Notes: generated by a model from the letters alone, not told the origin. A DNA stretch of 64,000 nt from Bacteroidia bacterium (GCA_020635905.1 JACJYV010000007.1:1-64000), one strand, 5' to 3'; positions 35,503 through 44,999 are shown, counted from the first letter of the stretch. Numbers and translations are program-made.

Positions 35503-35690
35503 TTTAAAAACAGGATTAAAGGAGAGTTTGCTAAAAATGCAGAGGTCCGATTTTGCGGCTGCAAGGTACGCAATGCACACAATTAACGCACAGAATGGGG
35601 GAAATTTTTTATGCTATTCGCTGACGTTCAGGAATAATTGCCAACCATTACTTTGCTTTTTGAAAAGGAAAGTTGGAGGGGAATTGTCTT

Positions 35691-36110
35691 TCATTTCAGT
35701 TGTTTGTCCAGACTGAATTTGCCGGGACCGATCAGAAAGAGGGAAATGAATACAATGCCTGCCTCAATCGCATGAGAAGCGCCTCCAATGCCCTCTCCTT
35801 TGCCAAAGTGGCTGGCTGCTGCCACCACCATGGTCACAATCAAAAGGGTCAGAGCAGGACGGAATAACAGACCCAATCCAATCAGCACGCCGCCCACCAA
35901 TTCAGTAAATCCCGCCATAAATCCCCAGAAATGGGGGAGAAAATCAATCCCAATGTGGCTCATGGCCTTGCCCAGTCTGGCCCAGGTATCTGGACCACCA
36001 AAGAGTTTGGGGTAGCCAAACATGACAAAGAGAGCGCCCAGGCCCAGCCGCATGATCAGCAGGCCAAAATCACGCCCATTTTCAGGGTAATTATACTTAT
36101 TGAGTTTCAT
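35691..36110 (-). CDS. DoxX family membrane protein
   Basis: 139 aa from Met at 36110. Four membrane helices are visible. The first includes LLIMRLGLGALFVMFGYPKLFGG, whose R-x-x-x-G-x-x-F-x-x-x-G-x-x-K pattern is typical of DoxX. The next helix has the GFTELVGGVLIGLGL pattern, with the conserved Glu. DoxX proteins are small inner-membrane proteins sometimes linked to quinone or thiosulfate oxidation or redox homeostasis, but most, like this one, have no assigned role. It is divergent from the ABC exporter operon, with only 59 bases between start codons, so the promoters must overlap. Confidence 0.85.
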   Translation of the reverse strand: MKLNKYNYPENGRDFGLLIMRLGLGALFVMFGYPKLFGGPDTWARLGKAMSHIGIDFLPHFWGFMAGFTELVGGVLIGLGLLFRPALTLLIVTMVVAAASHFGKGEGIGGASHAIEAGIVFISLFLIGPGKFSLDKQLK

Positions 36111-36169
36111 TTCGGGCTGAATGTAACAAAATTTTTCTTGCGGGGTATAACCGTTCATTCCTCCCCAAT

Positions 36170-37108
36170 ATGTTCAAAACTCTCGCCAGAATCAGGATTA
36201 TGCAGGGATTTCGGGTTGCCATGGAGACAGGCCCCGTTTTTTTATTGCTGGTGGGGGTGCCCACAATATTCTACTACTTCGTGTTTCTCTGGAAAAGCGC
36301 CCAGGGGCTCTATTGCGCGGAAATGGCCTTGCTGGGAGGACTTCTCATGCTCAATACCCAGCTTTTTCGGGGCGACAAGCAATTCCTGCGGCTGGTTTCC
36401 GACCGCCGGTTCCTGATTTTCTGGGTGGAATATACCCTCATGTGGCTTCCCTTTCTGGTCACCTTTCTGATGACGGAGTTTTGGTATTACACCCCCGCAC
36501 TGCTGGCCTGGGCGGGCCTGGTGGCCCTGATTCCCATCACCCTGCGGCCCAGGGCCGCCAATTTCCTGAAACTGGCCTGGATTCCTGCCTCCATGTTTGA
36601 ATGGAGGTCGGGTTTGCGTCGCTGGGGCTGGGTTTATGCAGGCATCCTGCTGGCCGGGCTGGCCCTGGGCAGGTTTACTGAGGCCGCGCCAGCGGCCATG
36701 GTTTTATTGGCCATTCTGGCCGCCAGTTTCAATACGTGGGCGGAACCCGCCCCGTTTTTGCAGGTTTTTCCTCAAAAACCCCTGGCTTTCCTGCTGCAAA
36801 AATGGTTTACCCAAACCGCCTTTTACCTCTTTTCTATTGTCCCGCTTATCCTTTCCTTTTTGATCCTTCATCCTGAAACCTGGTTGGTCTTTCTCGCTCT
36901 GCTGTTCGTTTCCCTGCTCACTATTTTCTTCTCCATCCTTTTCAAATATGCCCTTTATGCTCCTAACCGCGACCTCAAAAACAACCTTTGGTTCATTCTG
37001 CTCCAACCCCTTTGCCTGATCAAACCCTGGACCCTGCCCATTCCCCTGGTCATGCTGGCCATATACTGGTTCAAATCCCTGCGCAACCTCAAAGACTACC
37101 TCCAATGA
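36170..37108 (+). CDS. ABC exporter membrane subunit
   Basis: 312 aa with about seven hydrophobic helices and very few charged residues between them. No signature of a known permease family is obvious, but the gene overlaps the following ABC ATPase gene by four bases (ATGA), and the ATPase has no membrane part of its own, so this is the likely transport subunit. The overall look resembles the small multi-helix permeases of ABC-2-like or bacteriocin/lantibiotic self-immunity exporters. The substrate is unknown. Confidence 0.7.
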   Translation: MFKTLARIRIMQGFRVAMETGPVFLLLVGVPTIFYYFVFLWKSAQGLYCAEMALLGGLLMLNTQLFRGDKQFLRLVSDRRFLIFWVEYTLMWLPFLVTFLMTEFWYYTPALLAWAGLVALIPITLRPRAANFLKLAWIPASMFEWRSGLRRWGWVYAGILLAGLALGRFTEAAPAAMVLLAILAASFNTWAEPAPFLQVFPQKPLAFLLQKWFTQTAFYLFSIVPLILSFLILHPETWLVFLALLFVSLLTIFFSILFKYALYAPNRDLKNNLWFILLQPLCLIKPWTLPIPLVMLAIYWFKSLRNLKDYLQ

Positions 37109-37791
37109 TCTCCATTTCCAATCTTTCCGTTTCCTTTGGCAAAAATCAGGTCCTCAAAGGGCTCAATCTTGAGCTGGCCGAAGGCCAGATTCATGGCCTG
37201 GTGGGCCTGAACGGATCAGGAAAAAGTACCTTTTTCAATGCGGTTTACGGGCTGGTCACTCCAAAGGAGGGCAGCCTCCGTTTCGGGGACCACGATTTGC
37301 ACAAGACGGATATTGGGTACCTGGAGACGGTCAATTGTTTTTACCCCCGCATGCGGGGGCGTGAGTATCTCCAGTTGTTTCAACTGGCCAAACCCGGCTT
37401 CAATATCCAGGGCTGGAACGAATTATTTGGACTTCCTTTGGAAAAACTCACCGAGCATTATTCCACGGGCATGAAAAAGAAACTGGCGTTTCTGGGCATT
37501 TTGTGCCTTGACAAACCCATCATGCTGCTGGACGAGCCTTTCAACGGGCTGGATCTGGAAACGAATCAATTATTGCGGCAAATCCTTTTCAAATTGCGGG
37601 AAAAGGGCAAAACCATGCTGATTACTTCCCACATTTTCGAAACCCTCACTTCCACCTGCGATACCCTGTCTTATCTCAAGGAAGGGAAAATTGTTTTTTC
37701 CTCCCCCCGTGCCGACTTTGCAGAAGCTGAAAGGCGAATTTTTGAACTTGAAAACAAATCTGATCAGATCAGCGCCCTGCTGGACAGATAA
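37105..37791 (+). CDS. ABC transporter ATP-binding protein
   Basis: 228 aa from the ATG at 37105, which overlaps the upstream stop codon. Walker A is GLNGSGKST (about residue 37), the signature loop is HYSTGMKKKLAF (a variant of LSGGQ), and Walker B is IMLLDEPFNGLD, followed by the switch His in ITSHIFE. The STGMKKK form of the signature is common in exporters of the ABC-2/CcmA type. The protein hydrolyses ATP to power the preceding membrane protein. A bidirectional terminator follows directly. Confidence 0.92.
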   Translation: MISISNLSVSFGKNQVLKGLNLELAEGQIHGLVGLNGSGKSTFFNAVYGLVTPKEGSLRFGDHDLHKTDIGYLETVNCFYPRMRGREYLQLFQLAKPGFNIQGWNELFGLPLEKLTEHYSTGMKKKLAFLGILCLDKPIMLLDEPFNGLDLETNQLLRQILFKLREKGKTMLITSHIFETLTSTCDTLSYLKEGKIVFSSPRADFAEAERRIFELENKSDQISALLDR

Positions 37792-37822
37792 AAAAAATCC
37801 CGACCCCTTGAGGCCGGGATTT
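37790..37822. terminator. Bidirectional terminator between ABC and Omp28-like genes
   Basis: AATCCCG at 37796-37802 pairs with CGGGATT at 37815-37821, with A-rich sequence on the left and TTTG on the right. It can serve the rightward ABC operon and the leftward Omp28-like gene. Confidence 0.8.
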
Positions 37823-37840
37823 GTATAGCGATAACAAAAA

Positions 37841-38932
37841 TTAATCGAGAATAACTTTGCGGCTGGTTTTTTGACCGTTCACATCCATTTGCAGGAGGTA
37901 AACCCCGCTGCTCAGGCCGGCTGCATCCACATTGATCACATTCTGACCAGCTTTTCCGGTCATAGCGGGTGCAGAATAAACCTTTTTGCCCATCAGGTCC
38001 AGCATGCTGACCGCAACAGGAGCGGCATTGTCCAGATTGAAGAAAATCTGGGTGCTTCCGCTGAACGGGTTGGGAGCAACCGTCAGATCAAGTTCGGCCT
38101 GAAGGTCGTCGGCCACTGAGGTGATCACGCCATCAATCACATGGGTGCCATTTCCAGTCATAACTTCCTGTCCGTCTGAGTCATACACGAAAGCCAGCAC
38201 ATCCAGATTGCTCAGGTCGTAGCCGGCAGTGGAGGCGGCAGGGAAGTAAAATTTGAATTTGGTCAGGTCGCCCTGAGAAGTGTTGGAGATGGCGTCGCCC
38301 CACTGTGAAGTAAAGGCTTCGCGGAACACGTGCTCGTGATTGTAGGTGGCACTTCCGCCAGAACCAGACTGATATCCAATGATATTATTTTCGCTCATGA
38401 CCACGTTGATGGTGTGCGCATTGGTCACAGAGCTGGTGAAATAAACCTCTACTCTGATCTCAATAGAATCTTTGTTGGAGTCATAAATGGCTTCCAAACC
38501 CACGTTTACGGGTGAGGATTCAGACAAAATGGTATTTCCATTGGAAGCCCAGGCATTGGTGCTCTGAATTTTGGTGCCACCTACGGTGCGACGATTGTTC
38601 ATGGCGCTGGGCATGAAGCGGCTGCTGCCTCCCAGGTAGCTCAGCGAGTAAAAGGCGTCTGCAAAGCTGCGGCGGAAGTCAGGCTGACCCGAAGAAGGAG
38701 TGGTGTAGCTGGAATTGGTGGGGTGATAGGCCACTACAAAGGCATCGCCTGGATGTGCGGCCAAAATATTTGCAGCAGTGGTATGGCCACCCGGGCAATT
38801 GGGGCAATTGATCCCCGTGAATTCCTCCAGAATGTATTTTTTGTTTTCAGGAGTGGTTGATACAAGGCTCTGGGCCCCGATATAGCCAAATGTAAGAGCA
38901 AAAAGTGCAAGTAAAAGTAAATTTTTCTTCAT
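37841..38932 (-). CDS. Omp28-related secreted protein with T9SS sorting domain
   Basis: 363 aa. Signal peptide (LLLLALFALTFGYIGAQ). The N-terminal domain has EEFTGINCPNCPGG, a thioredoxin-fold CxxC site as in Omp28-related proteins, originally described as outer-membrane proteins of Porphyromonas. A beta-rich middle (about 130-270) is followed by a T9SS C-terminal domain from VAPNPFSGSTQIFFNL to SRKVILD. The protein should be exported to the cell surface. Whether the CxxC motif is redox-active is unknown. Codon use is fairly biased, suggesting good expression. Confidence 0.85.
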   Translation of the reverse strand: MKKNLLLLALFALTFGYIGAQSLVSTTPENKKYILEEFTGINCPNCPGGHTTAANILAAHPGDAFVVAYHPTNSSYTTPSSGQPDFRRSFADAFYSLSYLGGSSRFMPSAMNNRRTVGGTKIQSTNAWASNGNTILSESSPVNVGLEAIYDSNKDSIEIRVEVYFTSSVTNAHTINVVMSENNIIGYQSGSGGSATYNHEHVFREAFTSQWGDAISNTSQGDLTKFKFYFPAASTAGYDLSNLDVLAFVYDSDGQEVMTGNGTHVIDGVITSVADDLQAELDLTVAPNPFSGSTQIFFNLDNAAPVAVSMLDLMGKKVYSAPAMTGKAGQNVINVDAAGLSSGVYLLQMDVNGQKTSRKVILD

Positions 38933-39184
38933 AGATGCGGGATTATCTTATTTGGGTTTTAAATTAGTAAAAAATTAGGTAAGCTTCTGTTAAATTTCCC
39001 TGATTGTCTTTTCCAGCCCCCCAAAGGATAATTTTACTCACCCAAGACCTGCCTGCTTTCCTGAAAATTCCCGGATTTTTTCCTATTTTGTACTGGATAA
39101 ATTCTGCTTCTGCGGAAAAACAGAATTGGTTTCTTTGGTTAATGAATTGATAATCAGGGAAAATGAGTGAAATTAGGTTGAAAT

Positions 39185-40837
39185 ATGTCCAAAAATCTCA
39201 GTGATCTTTCAGCCCGAAAAGGGCTTACCAATAACCTTTTTGAACGTTTGGGAGACCTGGCTGTCAAAACAGGCACCCCCGACAAAGAAGATCTGGCCCG
39301 CCTGGCCGACGAATTCCTGATGGGAAATGCCAATACCTATGGTACGGCGACATTTTATGATTTTCTCAAACCCGGAAACGCTGGAAAAAAGGTTTACGTT
39401 TGCAATGGCTCTGTCTGCATGATGGCCGGCACCCAGGAAAAACTCACTTCAGAACTGGAGAAACACGTCCCTGCAGCCGAAATTGGGCACATGTGCTGCC
39501 TTGGAAGGTGTCATGAAAATTCAGCCTTCAACTACAATGGACAAAATTATTCTGCCCGCTCCGCGGACGAAATTGCTGCCATTTTTGCCGAAGGAAAGGC
39601 CGCTCCCAGCGATGGATTGCAGGTGTACACCCATGGCAAAAAGCTGCTGACCGCGGATTTCCCAGGCATTGAGGCTTATTACCAGCCTTTCCGCGATGCC
39701 CTCAACAAGCATCCTGAAATTTTACTGGAAGAAATCAAAAAATCAGGCGTACGGGGCAGAGGTGGAGCAGGATTTCCCATGAGCATGAAGCTGGATTTCT
39801 GCCGCAAGGAAAAGGAGAAGCAGAAATTTGTGGTCTGTAATGCAGATGAAGGCGATCCTGGAGCCTTTTCCGACCGTTATTTGCTCGAATATCGTCCCCA
39901 TGCCGTACTTTTTGGCATGATGATCGCGGGTTACATCATCGGGGCTGACTGGGGCGTGGTGTATATCAGGGGAGAATATCCTGAATCCATTGAAGCCTGC
40001 AAACAGGCGGTAAAAGACCTGCACGAAGCAGGCCTCCTTGGTCAAAATATCCAGGGAAGCGGGTTCAATTTTAATTTCAAAATCATTGGCGCTCAAGGCG
40101 CTTATATCTGCGGGGAGGAAACTTCCCTGCTTTCTTCCATCGAGGGGCAACGCCCCGAGGTGCGCATCCGTCCTCCATTTCCCACCACAGAAGGCCTTTT
40201 CAATAAGCCAACCGTGGTCAATAACGTGGAGACCCTGGCGGCCATCCATTTTATCCTCGAAAATGGGGGAGATGCCTACGCAAGCCTGGGTACAGCCAAA
40301 TCCTCAGGCACCAAACTGGTCTCTATGGACAGTTTTTTCAATAAACCCGGCCTCTACGAAGTGGAAATGGGAACTCCTCTTTCCACCATTGTATATGAGC
40401 TGGCAGGCGGCTTCCGCGAACCCGTCAAGGCCCTCCACATTGGTGGTCCCCTCGGCGGACTGGTTCCCGTAAGTCACATCGAAAAGCTGAATCTTTCCTT
40501 CGAATCCTTCCAGGAAAACGGATTTCTCCTCGGCCATGCCTCGGTGATTTGTGTGCCCGAATCCTTCCCCATAATTCGCTACATGGAGCACCTGATGGAA
40601 TTTACCGCGGAAGAATCCTGTGGAAAGTGCTTTCCCTGCCGCATTGGCTCAGTTCGTGGAGCGGAAATGTTCCACAAAGCACAGCACGAAGGCTACAAAA
40701 TTGATCGTCAACTGATTGATGACCTCTTACATACCATGGAGGTGGGATCGCTTTGCGCCCTCGGCGGCGGCGTGCCCCTTCCCATTCAAAATGCCCTGCA
40801 ACATTTTCATGCAGAATTGAATGAATATTTTAACTGA
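39185..40837 (+). CDS. NAD-dependent formate dehydrogenase, beta/gamma fusion subunit
   Basis: 550 aa. Residues about 65-125 form a thioredoxin-like [2Fe-2S] domain (NuoE/FdsG type) with Cys73, Cys78, Cys105 and Cys109 (CNGSVC, CLGRC). Residues about 180-550 match NuoF/FdsB: GRGGAGFPMSMK (NADH/FMN site), NADEGDPGAFSDR, GAQGAYICGEETSLLSSIEG, and the [4Fe-4S] motif ESCGKCFPCRIG. It would pass electrons from the catalytic subunit, encoded next, to NAD+ through FMN. The small gamma subunit seems fused at the N-terminus. An NADH-dependent hydrogenase subunit is the alternative, but the molybdopterin partner argues for formate. Confidence 0.88.
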   Translation: MSKNLSDLSARKGLTNNLFERLGDLAVKTGTPDKEDLARLADEFLMGNANTYGTATFYDFLKPGNAGKKVYVCNGSVCMMAGTQEKLTSELEKHVPAAEIGHMCCLGRCHENSAFNYNGQNYSARSADEIAAIFAEGKAAPSDGLQVYTHGKKLLTADFPGIEAYYQPFRDALNKHPEILLEEIKKSGVRGRGGAGFPMSMKLDFCRKEKEKQKFVVCNADEGDPGAFSDRYLLEYRPHAVLFGMMIAGYIIGADWGVVYIRGEYPESIEACKQAVKDLHEAGLLGQNIQGSGFNFNFKIIGAQGAYICGEETSLLSSIEGQRPEVRIRPPFPTTEGLFNKPTVVNNVETLAAIHFILENGGDAYASLGTAKSSGTKLVSMDSFFNKPGLYEVEMGTPLSTIVYELAGGFREPVKALHIGGPLGGLVPVSHIEKLNLSFESFQENGFLLGHASVICVPESFPIIRYMEHLMEFTAEESCGKCFPCRIGSVRGAEMFHKAQHEGYKIDRQLIDDLLHTMEVGSLCALGGGVPLPIQNALQHFHAELNEYFN

Positions 40838-40918
40838 TCGTTGTAAAGGTGGATTCACAAGATAAATTCACCCGCAAACGACCGAAACGAAAGTGAAAAT
40901 GAAATAAAATTTTCTGAA

Positions 40919-43741
40919 ATGGGAAAATTAAAAGAAAATCCAGGCAGTAAATCCCTCCATCTCAACGGAAATGGAAACGGCAATGGAAATGGAAAAATTG
41001 ATCTCAGATTTGCCTACATTGACGGTATGCCCCGCGAAATCAGGCCGGGAGAAACCATTCTTTCCTTCCTGCGCCGTCACCGCGGACAGGATGCCGTGCC
41101 TACTTTGTGCGATGCCCCCAACCTGGAGCCCTTTGGTTCCTGCCGGGTCTGTAGTGTGGATGTTGCCACCTCCAAAGACGGAAAACCACGCACGGTGGCC
41201 TCCTGCCATACCCCCGTTTCAGAAGGAATGTACATTTCTCCTGATTCGGACAATGTAACCCGCCTGCGCAAAAATATCATCGAACTGGTCCTCACTGACC
41301 ACCCCCTCGACTGTCTTACCTGCGAGGTCAACGGCAACTGTGAACTGCAGGATGTGGCCGCCAAAGTGGGAATTCGCGATGTGCGATACCCCGAAGGAGA
41401 AAATCACCTGCATCGCCAGAAGGACCTGAGCCATCCCTACATGACCTCAGACCTTTCCAAATGCATCAACTGCTACCGCTGTGTGCGGGCTTGCGACGAG
41501 GTTCAGGGCGAAATGGTGCTCAGCATGGCTGGCCGCGGGTTTGATGCACATATTATCAAAGGCACAGATCAGAGCTTTTTTGAATCAGATTGCGTATCCT
41601 GTGGCGCCTGCGCCCAGGCTTGCCCCACCTCAGCTATTTCAGACGTTTTCCAGTCCAAATCCATCATGGTCAAGGAAACCACCCGCACGGTGTGCACCTA
41701 TTGCGGGGTGGGCTGCAACCTGGAAGTGGGCACCCGCAATGGGGAAATTCTTCAGATTCAGGCGCCTTACGACGCCGAAGTGAATCAGGGGCATACCTGC
41801 CTCAAAGGCCGTTTCGCTTTCCAGTTCTACAACCATCCTGAACGCCTGCGTTCGCCCCTGATCAAACGGGCCAATGGCGAGTTTGAAGCAGTTTCCTGGG
41901 ACGAAGCCTACGATTATATCGCGGCCAAACTGACCAGTTACAAGGAAAACTTTGGCGCTGATTACATCGCTGGCATTTCCTCAGCCCGCTGCACCAACGA
42001 GGAAAATTACCTCATGCAAAAATTCATCCGTGCAGTGATTGGCACCAATAACATCGACTGTTGCGCCCGCGTATGTCACTCGCCTACGGCTCTGGGGATG
42101 CAGCGCACCTACGGAACTGGCGCAGCTACCAATTCTATCAAAGACATCAAGCATGCCGATCTGATCATGGTCATCGGGGCAAACCCGACCGAGGCTCACC
42201 CTGTGACCGGGGCCAAGCTCAAGCAGTTTGCCATGAAGGCCAATAAGAAAATGATCGTGATCGATCCCCGCAGGATCACCCTGGCCAAATATTCAGACCA
42301 CCACCTGGCCGTTCGCCCGGGCACCAACGTGGCCGTGCTCAACATGATGATGTATTACATTATCGACGAAGGCCTGGTGGATCAAAACTTTGTGGATACC
42401 CGCACTACGGGCTGGCAGGACTTTGAAAAAGCCATCCGCGCCCTCGATCTGGATGAACTGGAAAAAACCTGTGGGGTGGACCGCAACGAGATTCGCGAAG
42501 CGGCCATTGCCTACGCCACCGCTCCCAATGCCATGTCCTTTCACGGGCTGGGCGTGACCGAGCAATCCCAGGGCACCTTTACGGTGATGCAAATTGCCCA
42601 ACTCGCCATGATGACGGGCAATATTGGCCGTCCCGGGGTGGGAGTGAACCCGCTCAGAGGTCAGAATAACGTGCAGGGCGCAGCCGACATGGGCGCTCAG
42701 CCTCACCAGGGAGCGGGTTATTTCGATGTAACCAATCCCGAATTCCACGCCAAATACGAAGCCTTCTACAGTGCCAAACTGCCCAGCCACATTGGTTATA
42801 AAATTCCGGAAATGTTTAATGCGGCCATTGACGGCAAACTGAAAGCCATGTGGATAATGGGTGAGGATGTGGTGCAGACCGATCCCAACACCCAGAAAGT
42901 GATCCGTGCCCTTCAGGCCTGTGATCTGGTGGTGGTGCAGGAATTGTTCATGACCGAAACTGCCAAATACGCGGATGTGGTCCTGCCCGGGGCCTCTTTC
43001 CTGGAAAAATCAGGCACCTTCACCAACGGTGAGCGCCGCATCCAGCGGGTAAATCAGGTGGTGGCACCCCTACCCGGCACCAAACCCGATGGTCAAATCG
43101 TGGTTGACATCATGAATCGCATGGGCTATCCCCAGCCCGAATACAATCCTGAGTGGGTTTTGGAGGAAGTTTCCCGCATTGTACCCTTCTTTGCCGGGGT
43201 CAAGTGGAACGAGTTGGGAGACAATGGCAAGCAATGGCCGGTCGCTCCAGACGGAACGGATACCCAGATTCTCCATACGGAAACCTTCAAACGGGGCAAA
43301 GGCGTATTTTCCTTCCATCCCTTCCGCGAATCGGCTGAGATTGAGGAGCATGCCAAAGAATATCCCTACATCCTGACCACCAACCGCGACCTGGAGCACT
43401 ATAATTGTGGCGCCATGACCCGCCGTACACCCAACGTGAAAATCCATACTGAGGACGTACTTTGGATTCATCCCCAGGATGGCCGCGCCAATAATATCCA
43501 GGATGGCGACATGGTTTGTGTGGAATCTGCCCGCGGAAAAGTGGACATCAAAGCCTGGTTTACGGAAGACATCAAGCCGGGCGTGCTCAGCACCACCTTC
43601 CACTTCCCCGAGATCATGGTGAACAACCTGACTTCAGACGTGCACGACTCAGAAGCCAAATGCCCGGAATACAAAGTGGTATCCGTAAGGATCCGCAAGG
43701 CCCGCAAAACCCATCAGAGGGAAGCGGGGGTATTGGGGTAA
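40919..43741 (+). CDS. NAD-dependent formate dehydrogenase, catalytic subunit (molybdopterin)
   Basis: 940 aa. An unusual Asn-Gly repeat (NGNGNGNGNGK, residues about 17-27) precedes the [2Fe-2S] domain (GSCRVC, with CDAPN and ASCHTPV). A His/Cys3 [4Fe-4S] site (HPLDCLTCEVNGNC) and two ferredoxin sites (CINCYRCVRAC, CVSCGACAQACP) follow, then the catalytic domain's own cluster (CTYCGVGC). The Mo/W ligand is Cys386 in CARVCHSPT, encoded by TGT, not selenocysteine, followed by the catalytic His387. The layout matches FdsA/FdhA of soluble NAD-linked enzymes. No fdhD, gamma or delta accessory gene is adjacent. Confidence 0.9.
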   Translation: MGKLKENPGSKSLHLNGNGNGNGNGKIDLRFAYIDGMPREIRPGETILSFLRRHRGQDAVPTLCDAPNLEPFGSCRVCSVDVATSKDGKPRTVASCHTPVSEGMYISPDSDNVTRLRKNIIELVLTDHPLDCLTCEVNGNCELQDVAAKVGIRDVRYPEGENHLHRQKDLSHPYMTSDLSKCINCYRCVRACDEVQGEMVLSMAGRGFDAHIIKGTDQSFFESDCVSCGACAQACPTSAISDVFQSKSIMVKETTRTVCTYCGVGCNLEVGTRNGEILQIQAPYDAEVNQGHTCLKGRFAFQFYNHPERLRSPLIKRANGEFEAVSWDEAYDYIAAKLTSYKENFGADYIAGISSARCTNEENYLMQKFIRAVIGTNNIDCCARVCHSPTALGMQRTYGTGAATNSIKDIKHADLIMVIGANPTEAHPVTGAKLKQFAMKANKKMIVIDPRRITLAKYSDHHLAVRPGTNVAVLNMMMYYIIDEGLVDQNFVDTRTTGWQDFEKAIRALDLDELEKTCGVDRNEIREAAIAYATAPNAMSFHGLGVTEQSQGTFTVMQIAQLAMMTGNIGRPGVGVNPLRGQNNVQGAADMGAQPHQGAGYFDVTNPEFHAKYEAFYSAKLPSHIGYKIPEMFNAAIDGKLKAMWIMGEDVVQTDPNTQKVIRALQACDLVVVQELFMTETAKYADVVLPGASFLEKSGTFTNGERRIQRVNQVVAPLPGTKPDGQIVVDIMNRMGYPQPEYNPEWVLEEVSRIVPFFAGVKWNELGDNGKQWPVAPDGTDTQILHTETFKRGKGVFSFHPFRESAEIEEHAKEYPYILTTNRDLEHYNCGAMTRRTPNVKIHTEDVLWIHPQDGRANNIQDGDMVCVESARGKVDIKAWFTEDIKPGVLSTTFHFPEIMVNNLTSDVHDSEAKCPEYKVVSVRIRKARKTHQREAGVLG

Positions 43742-43841
43742 GCTGGAAGCTGCGAGGTTTGAGCTACAAGCTGCGAGTTAAAAAGGAAACCGTAAACCGC
43801 AAACAGAAGACCGTCGACCAGAAATTGCAAAACTTAACTAT
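43742..43841. repeat. Short degenerate repeats before a lipoprotein gene
   Basis: The 100-base gap contains AGCTGCGAG-type repeats (near 43745 and 43769) and, at 43788-43804, AACCGTAAACCGCAAAC, the reverse complement of the simple-repeat unit found on both sides of the Panacea pair. Confidence 0.55.
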
Positions 43842-44492
43842 ATGAGATCACTGTTATTCTCTTTGTCAATTTTGGCCCTCAGCCTGGGTCTGTGGGCCTG
43901 CAATACCACCCTGGCCAAGGAAACTTCAGTTTCCGAAGAGGCACCCCAGATTGATCTGAGCCAGCAGGAAAATGCCCCTCAGAACTTCGTCGATTTTTTC
44001 ATGCTGTTGCCCGCAGAGGGACATGAATTGCCTTATTGGGAATCAGAGGCCGCCAAACGGGGCTTTCTGGATCAGGTATTGGCCAATGCAAAATCTGGCG
44101 AAAACTACGTTTTTGATGGGGAAACAGAGGATGGAGACCAGCTTCAGGCCTGGTTTCGCCTGTTCGAAAATCCCAAAAACAAGGCCAGATCTGTTTTGGT
44201 GGTAGAAACTTCCTACGGACAATCTTCCACCACGACTTTTTGGCGCTACAAAGCGGGTGAAAGTACCCTGATTTCTGCCAATGACCTCCTCCCAGCCCTC
44301 AGTCCAGACCTCTTTTTTGATCAAAAAGCTCCCACGGACGAGGTGCAACCCCAGGCCTCCCTGCAAAACAGCGTTGAAAACATCGAATTATTTCTCAATA
44401 CCTGGATGGTGCCCGAGTATGAGAATCTTGAACCCTCTCACCAGGTGTTCCTGAAGTGGACGGGTGAAAAGTTTGTGGTGGAAAGGAAATAA
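43842..44492 (+). CDS. Predicted lipoprotein of unknown function
   Basis: 216 aa. The N-terminus LLFSLSILALSLGLWAC gives a lipobox with Cys20, so the protein should be lipid-anchored. The mature part is acidic; no family is recognised. Residues about 45-145 (NFVDFFMLLPAEGHELPYW, FDGETEDGDQLQAWFRLFEN) suggest a small alpha/beta domain. It follows the formate dehydrogenase genes by 100 bases, separated by short repeats, and converges with a small secreted protein gene 10 bases away, so it is probably a separate transcript. Confidence 0.7.
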   Translation: MRSLLFSLSILALSLGLWACNTTLAKETSVSEEAPQIDLSQQENAPQNFVDFFMLLPAEGHELPYWESEAAKRGFLDQVLANAKSGENYVFDGETEDGDQLQAWFRLFENPKNKARSVLVVETSYGQSSTTTFWRYKAGESTLISANDLLPALSPDLFFDQKAPTDEVQPQASLQNSVENIELFLNTWMVPEYENLEPSHQVFLKWTGEKFVVERK

Positions 44493-44502
44493 TCCCAATT
44501 CC

Positions 44503-44904
44503 TTAAAGGGCTTCCTTGCGAACCAGGGTTGACCAGGCGCCCAGGCTGCCGTCGTAGGGCTCAAACCAACTGAAACTCAGGTAATCCTGCCCCACCCAGG
44601 TCACCACCACCCGGCCATAGGTCACGCAACTCAGGTATCCTTCGCGGATTACCTCCCGAAAGACGGCCCGACCGTTTTCGTACTCCAGCAATTCCCATTC
44701 CCCGCCACAGTTCAGGGAAGGATATTCAATGGTGTAGATTTGCTTCTCCGTATCAGCGGTAAAACGGATGCTCCAGGTGTGGCCATTATTGGATTGGTAG
44801 CCTGTGCCCACCCATTGCCCATCCAGCCATGTTTGCGCCCGGGAACTTTGGGGGATGAAGAAAAGGAGGAAGCTCAACAGCAGGGAGATGGTCATGGTTT
44901 TCAT
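44503..44904 (-). CDS. Small secreted beta-barrel-like protein
   Basis: 133 aa with a signal peptide (SLLLSFLLFFIPQSSRAQ). The mature 110 residues are strand-rich with alternating patterns (GQWVGTGYQSNNG, WSIRFTADTEKQIYTIEYP, GRVVVTWVGQDYLSFSWFEP), like small lipocalin-like extracytoplasmic domains. Two Cys residues (LNCGGEW, LSCVTYG) could form a disulfide. No family is recognised. It converges with the lipoprotein gene with only 10 bases between stops. Confidence 0.7.
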   Translation of the reverse strand: MKTMTISLLLSFLLFFIPQSSRAQTWLDGQWVGTGYQSNNGHTWSIRFTADTEKQIYTIEYPSLNCGGEWELLEYENGRAVFREVIREGYLSCVTYGRVVVTWVGQDYLSFSWFEPYDGSLGAWSTLVRKEAL

Positions 44905-44970
44905 TGGAATTTGGTTTCAAAAGCCAACCAAATCAGGTAACAATTCCCTGCTGCTCCCTTTCAGGATATA

Positions 44971-44999
44971 AAAAAGGCGTTCCCGAAGAAACGCCTTTT
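44971..44999 (-). terminator. Rho-independent terminator after the GEVED/PKD T9SS gene
   Basis: AAAAAGGCGTT at 44971-44981 and AACGCCTTTT at 44989-44999 form a stem with a short loop. It lies about 140 bases past the stop of the leftward gene at 45138 and, being symmetric, could also block read-through from the other side. Confidence 0.75.

Noticed and set aside
35503..35580. Upstream start of the serine hydrolase
   Set aside because: The Met at 35502 begins a proper signal peptide, whereas the upstream start would bury it.
39185..40837. Respiratory complex I NuoE/NuoF
   Set aside because: The neighbour is a molybdopterin enzyme with FdhF-type motifs, and no other nuo genes are present.
42000..42140. 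Selenocysteine at the formate dehydrogenase active site
   Set aside because: The metal-ligand codon is TGT (Cys386), so no UGA recoding is needed.
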